A DNA stretch of 51,518 nt from contig JAIELH010000057.1 in the NCBI GenBank assembly GCA_019753125.1, forward strand, positions 1 through 51,518. Reading direction: 5' to 3'. Position numbers and translations under genes: made by a program. The notes under the pieces are model-generated. The model saw only the letters and a list, made by a program, of their open reading frames with translations. It had not been told where the DNA came from and did not search any database. This stretch comes from Gallionellaceae bacterium (GTDB taxonomy: Bacteria; Pseudomonadota; Gammaproteobacteria; Burkholderiales; Gallionellaceae). Shown piece by piece: positions 1 through 9,412 of this stretch (position 1 is its first letter; every line of letters starts with the position of its first letter).

Positions 1-354
1 AATGCCGACATCGCTCTGGCGCGGGAAATCGGCGCAGATGGGGTGCAGCTTACTGGCGCGCAATTGGCGGAGTTGAAGAGCAGGCCGGAACTGGATTGGT
101 GCGCTGCGTCATGCCACAACGTTGAGGAGTTGCGCCGCGCCGAAGCGCTGGGTTGCGATTTTGCGCTGCTGAGCCCGGTGTCGCCGACGAAAAGCCATCC
201 GGGAGCGCCGCATCTGGGTTGGGAAAACTTTGCGGCAATTGCGGCAGGTTCGTCGATTCCGGTGTATGCGCTCGGCGGGTTGACGCATGATGACATGCAG
301 ACCGCATGGCAGCATGGTGCGCATGGCATCGCTCTATTGCGTCAGGCTTGGTGA
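1..354 (+). CDS. Nudix hydrolase / thiamine-phosphate-synthase-like fusion protein, C-terminal part (partial)
   Basis: The reading frame is open from base 1 to the TGA at 352-354, so the gene is cut by the window edge and only about 117 C-terminal residues are visible. They match the TIM-barrel ThiE/TenI fold: a GADGVQL strand, a CH-containing segment, an LLSPVSPTKSHPG loop like the phosphate-binding loop of thiamine-phosphate synthase, and a final YALGGL strand. In betaproteobacteria this domain is commonly fused behind a MutT/Nudix domain in the gene next to yacG-zapD-coaE, as here. The Nudix half is therefore inferred from context, not seen. The 3' end overlaps convergent yacG by 13 bases. 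Confidence 0.75.
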   Translation, partial: NADIALAREIGADGVQLTGAQLAELKSRPELDWCAASCHNVEELRRAEALGCDFALLSPVSPTKSHPGAPHLGWENFAAIAAGSSIPVYALGGLTHDDMQTAWQHGAHGIALLRQAW

Positions 355-539
355 GATGGCTCGGTAAATTCCTGCCCGTCCGCAGGTTGCGCGACGCGAT
401 ATTCCTCGTTCGCCCATTTGCCCAGATCGACCATTTTGCAGCGTTCGCTGCAAAACGGGCGGAAACGATTATTGGCATCCCACTGATGTTCTTTGCCGCA
501 TTGCGGGCATGCGACGATCGGTGGCGTCTTGGATTGCAT
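342..539 (-). CDS. yacG: DNA gyrase inhibitor YacG (zinc-binding)
   Basis: A 65-residue protein with the YacG zinc site: CPQC near residues 11-14, then a second pair in FCSERC around residue 30, followed by the typical VDLGKWANEEYR segment. In E. coli the family binds GyrB and inhibits gyrase. I chose the ATG at 539 because it overlaps the zapD stop (TAATG), which suggests translational coupling. A TTG at 557 would add six residues lying inside zapD. The gene is last in the pilC-pilD-coaE-zapD-yacG run and converges on the Nudix/ThiE gene. Confidence 0.9.
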   Translation of the reverse strand: MQSKTPPIVACPQCGKEHQWDANNRFRPFCSERCKMVDLGKWANEEYRVAQPADGQEFTEPSHQA

Positions 540-1300
540 TATGAGGAGAGGCTGCAAAAAGTCAGGTCAAACGGCACGTCGTGTTCAAACAAGGTGGTTT
601 TAGCGGCAAAATCGGCGGCGATAAAGCGGATATTGATCGCGTATTTGTTGGCGCCCACTTCGGGGATGCAGGGCAGATTTTCGTCCAGGCTGAGGCGCAG
701 CATTTGCGCGACGCGCCCACCCTGCATTTGCTGGAAAGTACCCTGATGTGCGGTGAAGCGCAACACCTTGCTGCTGTCGCGCAACAGGCGCAATACGATA
801 TTCATGCCTTCTTTGATCGGAAGGAACGGGGCAAGCCACGCGGTTAAATCATCGCGACGTGACTGGGCGCTTTTCTCCAGCCAGTAGTGATAGGAGGGCA
901 GGTCGAATTCGCACATGCCGCCCGGTATGCCGGCGCGCTGTTTGATGCCCATCAGCCATTCGTTATCGCGCAGGTGCTGGCCGGTTTTTCCGGGCATCGC
1001 GAGCAGGCCGGTCGAAGCCGCATCAATTTTTGTAATGAGTTCGTCCAGCGCATCTTCGGAAATTGCCGGGTTGTTGTGCAGCGCGGAAAAAAACCGCTTC
1101 TGCCGTTCGAGTTCCTGCAGCAATTCGGACTTCAGATCGGCGCGATAGGAAACTTCAAGAATTTCAAACAGGGTAATCAGCGCGGCATGGTGGTCCATGC
1201 TATGCCCGCGCGCTGTGAAGTGCGCCATGCGCGCAAACAAATCGTTGAGGCGCAACAAGGTGCGCACTTTTTCGTTGAGAGGAAACTCGTAGTCGATCAC
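539..1300 (-). CDS. zapD: Cell division protein ZapD
   Basis: A 253-residue protein, close to the family's usual length of about 250. It opens with the conserved PLNEKVRTLLRL segment near the N-terminus and has the mostly helical content expected of ZapD (formerly YacF). ZapD binds the FtsZ C-terminal tail and bundles protofilaments at the Z ring in the cytoplasm. The start is a GTG at 1300; no strong Shine-Dalgarno sequence is visible, but the distance to PLNEK matches the family. The gene lies between coaE and yacG, the usual betaproteobacterial order. Confidence 0.9.
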   Translation of the reverse strand: MIDYEFPLNEKVRTLLRLNDLFARMAHFTARGHSMDHHAALITLFEILEVSYRADLKSELLQELERQKRFFSALHNNPAISEDALDELITKIDAASTGLLAMPGKTGQHLRDNEWLMGIKQRAGIPGGMCEFDLPSYHYWLEKSAQSRRDDLTAWLAPFLPIKEGMNIVLRLLRDSSKVLRFTAHQGTFQQMQGGRVAQMLRLSLDENLPCIPEVGANKYAINIRFIAADFAAKTTLFEHDVPFDLTFCSLSS

Positions 1301-1357
1301 GGCGGCATCAGCGAATAGATTTCGGTGGCGAACAGTATATTGAATAACCTTGTATCG

Positions 1358-1990
1358 TCAATTGTTGTTTGATAGTTTCGAGTAACGTTCATGCAGTATG
1401 GCGACCTGCTCGTTCAAGCTCTCCAGGGTGGTGGTATTGCGTATTACATCGTCGGCCAATTGCAACCGTTCGGCGCGCGGGGTTTGCCGGGCAATGATGG
1501 CGCGCACTTCGGCTTCGGTCATGCGGCTGCGCCGGATAACACGCTCAACCTGGGTGTTTTCGCCGCAATCTACCACCAATATGCGCTGCACCATTTGTTG
1601 AAATGCCTGGCTTTCCGGCAGCAGCGGCACGACCAGGATCAGGTACGGCTTTGCCGACAGTTGCTGCATTGCGGCTTTGGCCTGCTCGCGTATCAGCGGG
1701 TGCAGTATCCCTTCCAGGCGCTGTTTGGCGGCGCTATCTGAAAAGATTAAGGCGCGCATTTTTGCGCGATCCAGCGCGCCGTCATCCATGAGGTAGCTGC
1801 CGCCAAAGGCGGCATGGATTGCCGGGATTGCCTCGCCGCCGGCTTGCGTCAGGCAATGGGCAATCGCGTCAGTGTCAACGATGCCAGCACCCTGTTTTGC
1901 GAACAATTCGGCGACGGTGCTTTTGCCGCTGCCTATTCCGCCGGTAAGCCCCACGCACAGCCGCTTGTTCTGAGCTTGTCGAAGAGTCAT
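1358..1990 (-). CDS. coaE: Dephospho-CoA kinase
   Basis: A 210-residue kinase that phosphorylates dephospho-CoA to CoA, the last step of coenzyme A synthesis. The P-loop GLTGGIGSGKST lies at residues 14-25, followed by the DTD motif (VDTDAIAH) and the LHPLIR segment. The frame stays open about 97 codons upstream, but that part is antisense-like sequence inside pilD. The ATG at 1990 is chosen because it gives family length and overlaps the pilD stop as ATGA. Confidence 0.93.
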   Translation of the reverse strand: MTLRQAQNKRLCVGLTGGIGSGKSTVAELFAKQGAGIVDTDAIAHCLTQAGGEAIPAIHAAFGGSYLMDDGALDRAKMRALIFSDSAAKQRLEGILHPLIREQAKAAMQQLSAKPYLILVVPLLPESQAFQQMVQRILVVDCGENTQVERVIRRSRMTEAEVRAIIARQTPRAERLQLADDVIRNTTTLESLNEQVAILHERYSKLSNNN

Positions 1991-2859
1991 GGGTGTGCGA
2001 GCAACTGCAGGTAGCTTTGTGTGATCTGCTGGCCCCAGAACAGCGCGATCAAGCCGCCGCCGGCAAGGTAGGGGCCGAACGGGATCGGGATGTTGCGACC
2101 GTGTTTGGCGGCCACGATCAGCGTGACGCCAACCGCTGCCCCGACCAGCGAGGACAGCAGGATGATCAAGGGCAGCATTTGCCAGCCCATCCATGCGCCA
2201 AGCGCAGCGAGCAGCTTGAAATCGCCGTAGCCCATGCCCTCCTTGCCGGTGAGCAACTTGAACAACCAGTACACACTCCATAACGTGAGATAGCCGAACA
2301 CCGCTCCCAGCAGCGCACTGGGCAGGCTGGTGAAAGTGCCGAGCAAGTTGAACAATAAGCCTGCCCAGAGCAGCGGCAGCGTGATGTCGTCCGGCAGCAA
2401 CTGCGTGTCAAAGTCGATTGCCGTGAGCGCGAGCAGCGCCCAGATCAACAGCAGCGCACCCGCTGCCGTCCAGCCAAAGCCGAAATGCCATGCGGCATAG
2501 CCGCACAGGAGGCCGCTGATCGCTTCGATGACCGGGTAGCGCGGCGAGATGGCGGCGCCGCAGCCCTTGCACTTGCCACGCAACAGCAGGTAGCTGGCGA
2601 TCGGAATATTTTCCAGCGCGCCGATGGCGTGGCCGCAATGCGGGCAGGCGGAGCGTGGAACGAAGAGATTATAGGGGGGGCGGGCAACAGGTTCTTCGCC
2701 GCGCAGTTCGGCGCATTGCTGCTGCCAGCCGAGCTCCATCATCTTCGGCAAGCGATGGATCACGACGTTCAAGAAACTGCCGACCATTAAACCTAGAACA
2801 ACGCACATGCCGGTAAATACCGGCGGTGACATTTGGAGAAGATGGAAGAATTCAGACAT
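1987..2859 (-). CDS. pilD: Type IV prepilin leader peptidase / N-methyltransferase PilD
   Basis: A 290-residue inner-membrane aspartyl protease that cleaves and N-methylates type IV prepilins and type II secretion pseudopilins. The cytoplasmic zinc domain has two CxxC pairs (C72/C75 and C97/C100). The two catalytic aspartates are visible in AIDFDTQLLPDD (D149) and MGYGDFK (D213). Several hydrophobic spans follow the zinc domain. The ATG at 2859 was preferred over an upstream in-frame start at 2904 because it gives the normal MSEFFHLL-type N-terminus. It sits directly downstream of pilC. Confidence 0.93.
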   Translation of the reverse strand: MSEFFHLLQMSPPVFTGMCVVLGLMVGSFLNVVIHRLPKMMELGWQQQCAELRGEEPVARPPYNLFVPRSACPHCGHAIGALENIPIASYLLLRGKCKGCGAAISPRYPVIEAISGLLCGYAAWHFGFGWTAAGALLLIWALLALTAIDFDTQLLPDDITLPLLWAGLLFNLLGTFTSLPSALLGAVFGYLTLWSVYWLFKLLTGKEGMGYGDFKLLAALGAWMGWQMLPLIILLSSLVGAAVGVTLIVAAKHGRNIPIPFGPYLAGGGLIALFWGQQITQSYLQLLAHP

Positions 2860-2928
2860 GTAGTTCGTTTCGGCGCGGGCTAATCCGCGAGCTGGCCAGA
2901 ACACGCGCCGTGTTTTTTATTGTTGCGG

Positions 2929-4149
2929 TTAGCCAACTGCCTGGCCCATCTTGAAGATTGGCAGGTACATCGCGACCACCATGCCGCCGATCAGCGTGCC
3001 GAGCACTACCATGATGACCGGTTCCATCAGGCTGGAAAGCGCTTCCACGGCGTCATCCACTTCGGCCTCGAAAAAATCGGCAACCTTGCTCAGCATCGAA
3101 TCCAGCGAGCCGGCTTCTTCGCCGATCGCCACCATCTGTAACACCATACTCGGAAATACGCCGGTATCTTGCATCGCGACGGTCAAGCTTTCACCGGAGG
3201 TGACGGCGCGCTGAATCGCCTTGGTGGCGTCAAAATACACTATATTGCCCGCTGCGCCCGCTACCGAGTCAAACGCTTCCACCAGCGGTACGCCGGCCGC
3301 GAACATCGTCGAAAGGGTGCGCGCCCAGCGCGCGATGCTGGCGATCTTGATCAGGTGGCCGAAGATCGGCAGTTTCAGCATCATCCGGTCCATCGCGCTT
3401 TGCATTTTCTTGCTGCGTTTCCAGAAATAGAAAAAAGTGTAGAAGCCGCCGCCAACCCCGCCAAAAATTGCCCACCACCATTTCACGAAGAAATCGGAAA
3501 TGCCCATGATTACCAGTGTCGGGGCAGGCAGGTCGGCGCCAAAGCTGGAAAACAGCTCCTTGAAAGCGGGAATCACGAAAATCATGATTACTGCGGTGAT
3601 AACGAAGGCGATGACGATGATCGAGACCGGATAGAACAACGCCGATTTGATCTTGCTCTTGATCGCCTGGATTTTTTCCTTGTAGCTCGCCAGGCGGTCC
3701 AGCAGCGTATCCAGAATACCCGCAGCTTCACCCGCCCCGATCAGGTTGCAATACAATTCGTCGAAATACAGCGGATATTTCTTGAAGGCCTGTTGCAAGC
3801 TGCTGCCGGTCTCCACGTCGGTTTTGATGTCGAACAGCAGCTTTGCCACCGAGGGATTACTGTGCCCCTTGCCAACGATATCGAATGCCTGCAGCAGCGG
3901 CACGCCGGATTTCATCATCGTGGCCAACTGACGTGTGAACAGCGCGATGTCTTTCTCGCCGATAGGTTTGGTGCTGGCACGCAGGCGTTTTACTTTCAGG
4001 ACGTTGATGCCTTGGCGTCGCAGCGCGGAGGAAACGGTGGCCTCGCCGGGCGCGCGCATCTCGCCTTTGACCAGCTTGCCGGTTTTGTCCTTGCCTTCCC
4101 AGAGGTAGGAATATTCTTTTGCTTTTTGAACTTTTTGTGCGACAGCCAT
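2929..4149 (-). CDS. pilC: Type IV pilus inner-membrane platform protein PilC
   Basis: A 406-residue member of the GspF/PilC family with two repeated cytoplasmic helical domains, each followed by membrane segments. The typical motifs FTRQLATMMKSGVPL and, in the second half, ARTLSTMFAAGVPLVEAF are both present, as is the VIMVVLGTLIGGMVVAMY C-terminal span. It is the platform on which the PilB and PilT ATPases act in pilus extension and retraction. The ATG at 4149 has a GGGAG ribosome site six bases upstream; a GTG two codons earlier is less likely. pilB is not in the window. Confidence 0.94.
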   Translation of the reverse strand: MAVAQKVQKAKEYSYLWEGKDKTGKLVKGEMRAPGEATVSSALRRQGINVLKVKRLRASTKPIGEKDIALFTRQLATMMKSGVPLLQAFDIVGKGHSNPSVAKLLFDIKTDVETGSSLQQAFKKYPLYFDELYCNLIGAGEAAGILDTLLDRLASYKEKIQAIKSKIKSALFYPVSIIVIAFVITAVIMIFVIPAFKELFSSFGADLPAPTLVIMGISDFFVKWWWAIFGGVGGGFYTFFYFWKRSKKMQSAMDRMMLKLPIFGHLIKIASIARWARTLSTMFAAGVPLVEAFDSVAGAAGNIVYFDATKAIQRAVTSGESLTVAMQDTGVFPSMVLQMVAIGEEAGSLDSMLSKVADFFEAEVDDAVEALSSLMEPVIMVVLGTLIGGMVVAMYLPIFKMGQAVG

Positions 4150-4223
4150 AGCCACTCCCTTGGGTCACGACTTAACGTTGGCGGGCATCATGCCGAGCTT
4201 TGTGGTTATTGTAAAGCTGAAAT

Positions 4224-4281
4224 GGAGAGTGGGGAGTAGGAAGCAGGGAGTGGGAAAACCAGCTCCCGCTCTCCACTCTCC
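4224..4281. repeat. Purine-rich imperfect inverted repeat between pilC and the CorC-type gene
   Basis: Upstream of pilC, a G/A-rich run built from GGGAGT-like units (4224-4255) is followed by a C/T-rich run containing the reverse complement (GGAGAGTGG at 4224-4232 against CCACTCTCC at 4273-4281). RNA from either strand could fold into a long hairpin. There is no clear T-run, so it is not a standard terminator. Confidence 0.5.
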
Positions 4282-4286
4282 ACTTC

Positions 4287-5564
4287 CTATTGTTTTCCCA
4301 TTTGTGCCGGGAATATTCGCGCCATTTTTACGATCCGATCCTGGGTCTGGATGATTTCGATCGGGTAACCGGCGATTTTCAAGCTGGTGCCGGTTTCCGG
4401 GATGTCTTCCAGATGTTCGAGTATCAGGCCGTTCAGCGTTTTTGCGCCTTTCAGCGGCAGATGCAGCCCCAGTTTGCGGTTCAGCTCGCGCAGGCTGCTG
4501 CTGCCCTCAAGCAGGAAGCTGCCGTCTTCCTGGCGCAGAAACTTCCCGGCTTGCGCCGGCGATTGTGTCGTGAATTCCCCGACGATTTCTTCCAGGATAT
4601 TTTCCAGCGTCACCAGGCCGAGCAGTTCGCCGTATTCGTCCACTACCAGCCCAAGCCGCGTATGGCGCTCCTGGAATTGTTGCAGTTGTTTGAGCAACGG
4701 CGTGTCGGAAGGGATGAAATATGGTTCGTGGAGTGTTTCGCGCAGTTGCACTATGTCCAGCGCGGCTTCCTGCAACAATGCCGGAGCGCGCTTGATGTGC
4801 AGGATGCCGATGATGTTGCTGGGTGCATCGGCATAAACCGGCAGCAGCGTATGGTGGCAGGTGATGATCTGCTGGCGCAGCTCGGCAGGCTCGGCATTGA
4901 TGTCCAGCGCTTCGATCTGGTTGCGCGGAATCATCACATCGTTGACGGTGATGCGTTCGAGATCGACCAGGTTCAGCAGCATCTTCTGGTGTTTGCGCGG
5001 CATGAAGTGTTCTGCATCCAGCACCAGACCGCGCAATTCTTCCAGCGTCATTTTTTGTTTGCTCTGGTCGGTCTGTATCCGGATGCGCAGCAGCCACAGA
5101 AAGCCTTTGACCAGTGCGGTGGCCACCGAGACGACCGGATGAAACAGCGTGATCAGCGGCGTGAGCACATAGCTGGCGGGCAATGCGATGCGTTCCGGAT
5201 AGCTCGCGGCGATGACCTTGGGCATGATTTCGCTGAACACCAGCAACGCGAAGGTAATGGCCAGCGTACCCAGCAGGATCGCCACATCGTCCTGCCCGAA
5301 CAGGCGCAGGATAATGATGTTGGTCACCGCGGCGGAGGCGACGTTAAGCAGCGTATTGCCGAGCAGGATCGAGCCGAGCAGTTTGTCGACCTTGCCGAGC
5401 AGGCGGCTGGCCAATCTGGCGCTACGGTTTCCTTTGCGCACCAGACTGTTCAGGCGATAGCGGTTGATCGCCATCATGCTGGTTTCCGATCCGGAAAAGA
5501 ATGCGCTGCACAATAGCAGCAGCAACAGGATGCCAAACAGCGTACTTAAGGGGATATCGTCCAA
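4287..5564 (-). CDS. CNNM/CorC-family membrane transporter (DUF21, two CBS, CorC_HlyC domains)
   Basis: A 425-residue protein with the classic CNNM layout. An N-terminal DUF21 membrane domain with several spans (residues 1-190, including the FFSGSETSMMAIN motif) is followed by a CBS pair (about 200-330, containing VNDVMIPRNQIEALD) and a C-terminal CorC_HlyC domain (about 345-420). The family is linked to Mg2+/Co2+ efflux or homeostasis; HlyC/CorC is the usual annotation label. The start appears to be TTG at 5564, with a weak ribosome site, but no better start preserves the first membrane span. It is downstream of lgt on the same strand. Confidence 0.88.
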   Translation of the reverse strand: MDDIPLSTLFGILLLLLLCSAFFSGSETSMMAINRYRLNSLVRKGNRSARLASRLLGKVDKLLGSILLGNTLLNVASAAVTNIIILRLFGQDDVAILLGTLAITFALLVFSEIMPKVIAASYPERIALPASYVLTPLITLFHPVVSVATALVKGFLWLLRIRIQTDQSKQKMTLEELRGLVLDAEHFMPRKHQKMLLNLVDLERITVNDVMIPRNQIEALDINAEPAELRQQIITCHHTLLPVYADAPSNIIGILHIKRAPALLQEAALDIVQLRETLHEPYFIPSDTPLLKQLQQFQERHTRLGLVVDEYGELLGLVTLENILEEIVGEFTTQSPAQAGKFLRQEDGSFLLEGSSSLRELNRKLGLHLPLKGAKTLNGLILEHLEDIPETGTSLKIAGYPIEIIQTQDRIVKMARIFPAQMGKQ

Positions 5565-5619
5565 AGTTGTGCTTAGAAGACTAGGATGTCTGGAATGGTG
5601 CGAGAGAGTCTGGCATGTG

Positions 5620-6402
5620 TCAAGCGGGACGCCGCAAGCTCCGTGTCATCAGGAATGTTCCGGCAATCACCATCGGCAGGCTCAGCCATTGCCCCATGCT
5701 CATGCCGAGCGACAGCAGGCCGAGGAAATCGTCCGGCTCACGGGTGAATTCGCCGAGGAGGCGGAAACTGCCATAGCCGATCAGAAACAGGCCGGATACC
5801 GTGCCTACCGGGCGCGGTTTGCGCGCATACAGCCACAGCAGAGTGAACAGCAGCAAGCCTTCCAGCGCGAATTCATAGAGTTGCGAGGGATGGCGCGGCA
5901 AATTGTCCACTCTGGGGAAGATCATCGCCCACGGCACATCGGCCGGCCGCCCCCACAACTCGCCATTGATGAAATTGCCCAGCCGGCCGAATGCCAGGCC
6001 GGGCGGAACCAGCGGGGCAATGAAATCGGTGATTTCCAGCCAGCGCAGCCGCTGCTTGTGCGCGAACCAGGCCATTGCGGCCAGCACTCCCAGAAAGCCG
6101 CCATGGAACGACATGCCGCCCTGCCACACCGCGAGGATTTCCAGCGGATGCCCGAGGTAATACGAAGCCTTGTAAAAGAACACATAGCCCAGCCGCCCGC
6201 CGAAAATCACGCCGAGCACGCCGTAAAACAGCAGGTCGTCGAGCAGTCTGGCGTCGATCCGGGGATTGTTCAGTATGGCGATGCGCTTGCGCCCCAGCCA
6301 CAGGAAGGTCAGAAAGCCGGCCAGGTACATCAGCCCGTACCAGTGGATCGCGAGCGGACCGAGTTGTATCGCGACGGGGTTGAATTGGGGGTGAACAAGC
6401 AT
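5620..6402 (-). CDS. lgt: Prolipoprotein diacylglyceryl transferase
   Basis: A 260-residue multi-span inner-membrane enzyme that moves diacylglycerol from phosphatidylglycerol to the lipobox cysteine of prolipoproteins. Key family residues are visible: H100 in the SFHGG motif and R140 in the Lgt signature [13 protein letters not shown]. The ATG at 6402 is preferred over an in-frame start six codons upstream. Its ribosome site (AGAGG) falls inside the terminal repeat of the palindromic element at 6404-6546. It is divergent from ilvD. Confidence 0.95.
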   Translation of the reverse strand: MLVHPQFNPVAIQLGPLAIHWYGLMYLAGFLTFLWLGRKRIAILNNPRIDARLLDDLLFYGVLGVIFGGRLGYVFFYKASYYLGHPLEILAVWQGGMSFHGGFLGVLAAMAWFAHKQRLRWLEITDFIAPLVPPGLAFGRLGNFINGELWGRPADVPWAMIFPRVDNLPRHPSQLYEFALEGLLLFTLLWLYARKPRPVGTVSGLFLIGYGSFRLLGEFTREPDDFLGLLSLGMSMGQWLSLPMVIAGTFLMTRSLRRPA

Positions 6403-6403
6403 G

Positions 6404-6546
6404 ATAAAACCTCTGCACAACTACTGCGCTTGTTGATACTGCGTTAAAAAATGGTTCAAAATCCTCATGTACAAAAGTACATTCCGGTTTCTCACCATTT
6501 TTTGCCTTGCCTCAACTGCGCTCGCTACGTTGTGCAGAGGTTTTAT
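6404..6546. repeat. 143-bp palindromic (MITE/REP-like) element between lgt and ilvD
   Basis: The 17-base ends are exact inverted repeats: ATAAAACCTCTGCACAA at 6404-6420 and its reverse complement at 6530-6546. Inside is an imperfect palindrome (AAAAAATGGT near 6445, ACCATTTTTT near 6495) whose centre reads ATGTAC-AAAA-GTACAT. It has no coding potential. The end repeats carry AGAGG, which serves as the likely ribosome site of lgt on the minus strand. Confidence 0.75.
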
Positions 6547-6611
6547 GGTGGAATCGGGTAAAATGTGCGGTTGGATTATACGTGTGCTTTGCCACTATTG
6601 AAGGAAATAAC

Positions 6612-8462
6612 ATGCCAGCTTACCGTTCCCGCACTTCCACCCATGGCCGCAACATGGCCGGCGCACGCGCTTTATGGCGCGCCACCGGCATGGCCGAGGG
6701 CGACTTCGGCAAGCCGATCATCGCGATCGCCAACTCGTTTACCCAGTTTGTGCCGGGCCATGTCCACCTGAAGGATATGGGGCAACTGGTCGCGCGCGAA
6801 ATCGAGAAGGCGGGCGGCATCGCCAAGGAGTTCAACACGATTGCCGTCGATGATGGTATTGCGATGGGACATGACGGCATGTTGTATTCGTTGCCCAGCC
6901 GCGACTTGATCGCCGATTCGGTGGAATACATGGTCAATGCCCATTGCGCCGACGCGCTGGTGTGCATCTCCAATTGCGACAAGATCACACCCGGCATGGT
7001 AATGGCGGCGATGCGCCTGAACATCCCGGTGATATTTGTCTCGGGCGGGCCGATGGAAGCGGGCAAGGTGAACTGGCATGGCCAGACCAGAGGGCTGGAT
7101 CTGGTCGATGCAATGGTGGCGGCGGCCGATAGCCATTGCAGCGACGAGGAAGTGGAGGCGATCGAGCGTTCCGCCTGCCCCACCTGCGGCTCCTGCTCCG
7201 GCATGTTTACCGCCAATTCGATGAATTGCCTGACCGAGGCGCTGGGTCTGTCGTTGCCCGGCAACGGCTCGCTGGTCGCGACACATGCTGAGCGCAAGCA
7301 GTTGTTCCTGCGCGCAGGGCAGGTGATCGTCGAGCTGTGCAAACGTTATTACGAGCAGGACGATGCTTCGGTGCTACCGCGCAGCATCGCCACGTTTGCT
7401 GCATTCGAGAATGCAATGACGCTGGACATCGCGATGGGCGGTTCGACCAACACGGTGTTGCACCTGCTCGCGATCGCGCATGAAGCGGGCGTGAATTTTA
7501 CGATGCAGGATATGGACAGGCTGTCGCGCCATGTGCCGACGCTATGCAAGGTCGCACCGTCGTCCGAATATCATATGGAAGACGTGCATCGTGCCGGCGG
7601 AATCCCCGCAATTCTGGGCGAACTGGATCGCGCCGGATTGTTGCACGGCGAAACCGGTACGGTATATAGCAAAACCTTGCGCGATGGCCTCAAACACTGG
7701 GATATCGTGCAGACCGCTGACGAAACTGTGAAAAAATTCTTTCGTGCCGCGCCCGGCGGTGTCGTCACGACGCTGGCCTTTTCGCAGTCAATGCACTATC
7801 CGGAGCTGGATGCGGATCGCGCCAATGGTTGCATCCGCAACAAGGCGCACGCCCATTCGCAGGACGGCGGGCTGGCGGTGCTGTATGGCAATATCGCGCT
7901 GGATGGTTGCATCGTGAAGACAGCAGGTGTCGATGAGAGCATCCTGAAATTCAGTGGGCGGGCACGCGTATTCGAGAGCCAGGACGACGCGGTCGCGGCC
8001 ATTCTTGCCGACCGGATCGTCGCGGGCGATGTGGTGGTAATCCGCTATGAAGGGCCGAGAGGCGGGCCGGGCATGCAGGAAATGCTGTATCCGACCAGCT
8101 ACCTGAAATCGAAAGGGCTGGGCAAGGCGTGCGCGCTACTCACCGACGGGCGTTTTTCCGGCGGCACGTCCGGCCTGAGCATCGGGCACGTTTCTCCGGA
8201 AGCAGCAAGCGGCGGCGCGATCGCGCTGGTGCAGGAAGGCGACCGTATCGAGATCGACATTCCGCAGCGCAGTATCAGCCTGGCGATTTCCGACATTGAG
8301 TTGGCGCAACGCCGCGCAGCGATGCAGGCCAAGGGCAAGCAGGCATGGAAGCCGGCAACAGAGCGCCGGCGCAGGGTATCGGTTGCGTTGCGCGCTTACG
8401 CCGCAATGGTGACCAGCGCCGACAAGGGCGCGGTGCGCGATGTGGCGCAGGTCGAAAAATAA
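6612..8462 (+). CDS. ilvD: Dihydroxy-acid dehydratase
   Basis: A 616-residue enzyme, the same length as E. coli IlvD. It dehydrates 2,3-dihydroxy-acids to 2-oxo acids in isoleucine and valine synthesis. Cluster and magnesium motifs are visible: NCDKITPG with C122, and [11 protein letters not shown] with C189, C192 and C195. [13 protein letters not shown] matches the E. coli-type [4Fe-4S] branch. The ATG at 6612 has AAGGAA eight bases upstream. The frame is open 35 codons further upstream, but that stretch runs through the palindromic element and is not IlvD-like. Confidence 0.96.
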   Translation: MPAYRSRTSTHGRNMAGARALWRATGMAEGDFGKPIIAIANSFTQFVPGHVHLKDMGQLVAREIEKAGGIAKEFNTIAVDDGIAMGHDGMLYSLPSRDLIADSVEYMVNAHCADALVCISNCDKITPGMVMAAMRLNIPVIFVSGGPMEAGKVNWHGQTRGLDLVDAMVAAADSHCSDEEVEAIERSACPTCGSCSGMFTANSMNCLTEALGLSLPGNGSLVATHAERKQLFLRAGQVIVELCKRYYEQDDASVLPRSIATFAAFENAMTLDIAMGGSTNTVLHLLAIAHEAGVNFTMQDMDRLSRHVPTLCKVAPSSEYHMEDVHRAGGIPAILGELDRAGLLHGETGTVYSKTLRDGLKHWDIVQTADETVKKFFRAAPGGVVTTLAFSQSMHYPELDADRANGCIRNKAHAHSQDGGLAVLYGNIALDGCIVKTAGVDESILKFSGRARVFESQDDAVAAILADRIVAGDVVVIRYEGPRGGPGMQEMLYPTSYLKSKGLGKACALLTDGRFSGGTSGLSIGHVSPEAASGGAIALVQEGDRIEIDIPQRSISLAISDIELAQRRAAMQAKGKQAWKPATERRRRVSVALRAYAAMVTSADKGAVRDVAQVEK

Positions 8463-8500
8463 TACGGCGTGAAATTCTGATAACCCGACAAGATATAAAA

Positions 8501-9412
8501 ATGGCCACAGTTCAGGAACTAAATACGCAATTTGGCATCAATCGCCAGCTTGTTTTTCGCGAAGATGCGAGCGGGTTGATCGTTGCGGAAATCGGCAATG
8601 CGCAGGCAAACGCAACGTTATGTTTGCAGGGCGCACACCTGATGACCTGGCAGCCAAAAAACCAGGCCGTACCGGTGGTGTGGCTGTCGCGCGACGCCCG
8701 ACTGGCCGAGGGAAAATCGATCCGGGGCGGCGTGCCGGTATGCTGGCCGTGGTTCGGCGCACACGCTTCGGATGCAAGCCTTCCCGCGCATGGTTTTGCG
8801 CGCACCGTGCCTTGGGAGGTTGTCGAAACCGGTGCCGAAGCAAACGGCGCGACACGGTTGTCGCTACGCCTGCTGGCAAGCGCAAAAACACGGGCGCAGT
8901 GGCCGCACCAGGCGCAGCTCGTATTGAAGGTGGTTGTTGGTGAAACGTTACGCATGGAATTGACCACGGAAAATACCGGAACATCCGACTTCGTCATCAG
9001 CGAGGCGCTGCATACTTATTTCCGGATTGGCGATATCGGCTCGGTACGCGTTGCCGGCTTGTCGGGCCGTGAATTCTGGGACAAAGTCGGCGGCAGTACG
9101 CTCAGGAAACAGCAGGGTGCGATCAGCTTTTCGGCGGAAACAGACCGCGTGTATATCGATACCGCTGAAGAATGCGTAATTGAGGACGAACAACTTAACA
9201 GGCATATTCATATTGCCAAGTCCGGCAGCCTATCCACCGTGGTGTGGACGCCGTGGATTGAAAAGGCCGGCAGGATGGGTGATATGGGGCAGCCGGATGG
9301 CTGGCGCGAAATGCTGTGCATAGAATCGGCCAATGCCTTCGATAATGCGGTAAAAGTCCCGGCCGGAACCAGGCACACGCTCAGTATCGAATACCGTGTC
9401 GAATCGTTGTAA
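8501..9412 (+). CDS. D-hexose-6-phosphate mutarotase (YeaD family)
   Basis: A 303-residue galactose-mutarotase-fold protein of the glucose-6-phosphate 1-epimerase/YeaD type. Supporting segments include GAHLMTWQPK, VVWLSRDA, IRGGVPVCWPWFG, PAHGFART (the His of the active site) and the later EALHTYFRIGDI, all landmarks of the family. It interconverts alpha and beta anomers of hexose-6-phosphates in the cytoplasm. The ATG at 8501 is chosen because the longer open frame upstream overlaps ilvD out of frame. It follows ilvD by 38 bases and may be co-transcribed. Confidence 0.88.
   Translation: MATVQELNTQFGINRQLVFREDASGLIVAEIGNAQANATLCLQGAHLMTWQPKNQAVPVVWLSRDARLAEGKSIRGGVPVCWPWFGAHASDASLPAHGFARTVPWEVVETGAEANGATRLSLRLLASAKTRAQWPHQAQLVLKVVVGETLRMELTTENTGTSDFVISEALHTYFRIGDIGSVRVAGLSGREFWDKVGGSTLRKQQGAISFSAETDRVYIDTAEECVIEDEQLNRHIHIAKSGSLSTVVWTPWIEKAGRMGDMGQPDGWREMLCIESANAFDNAVKVPAGTRHTLSIEYRVESL

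Noticed and set aside
2900-2922. Terminator-like hairpin AACACG-CGC-CGTGTT with T-run
   Set aside because: The T-run follows the stem only on the plus strand, where no gene ends; pilC and pilD are on the minus strand.
4290-5516. 408-codon plus-strand frame opposite the CorC-type gene
   Set aside because: Gln/His/Arg-rich antisense shadow with no ribosome site.
6507-6611. 35-codon extension of ilvD
   Set aside because: It runs through the palindromic repeat; the internal ATG has a good ribosome site and gives the exact family length.
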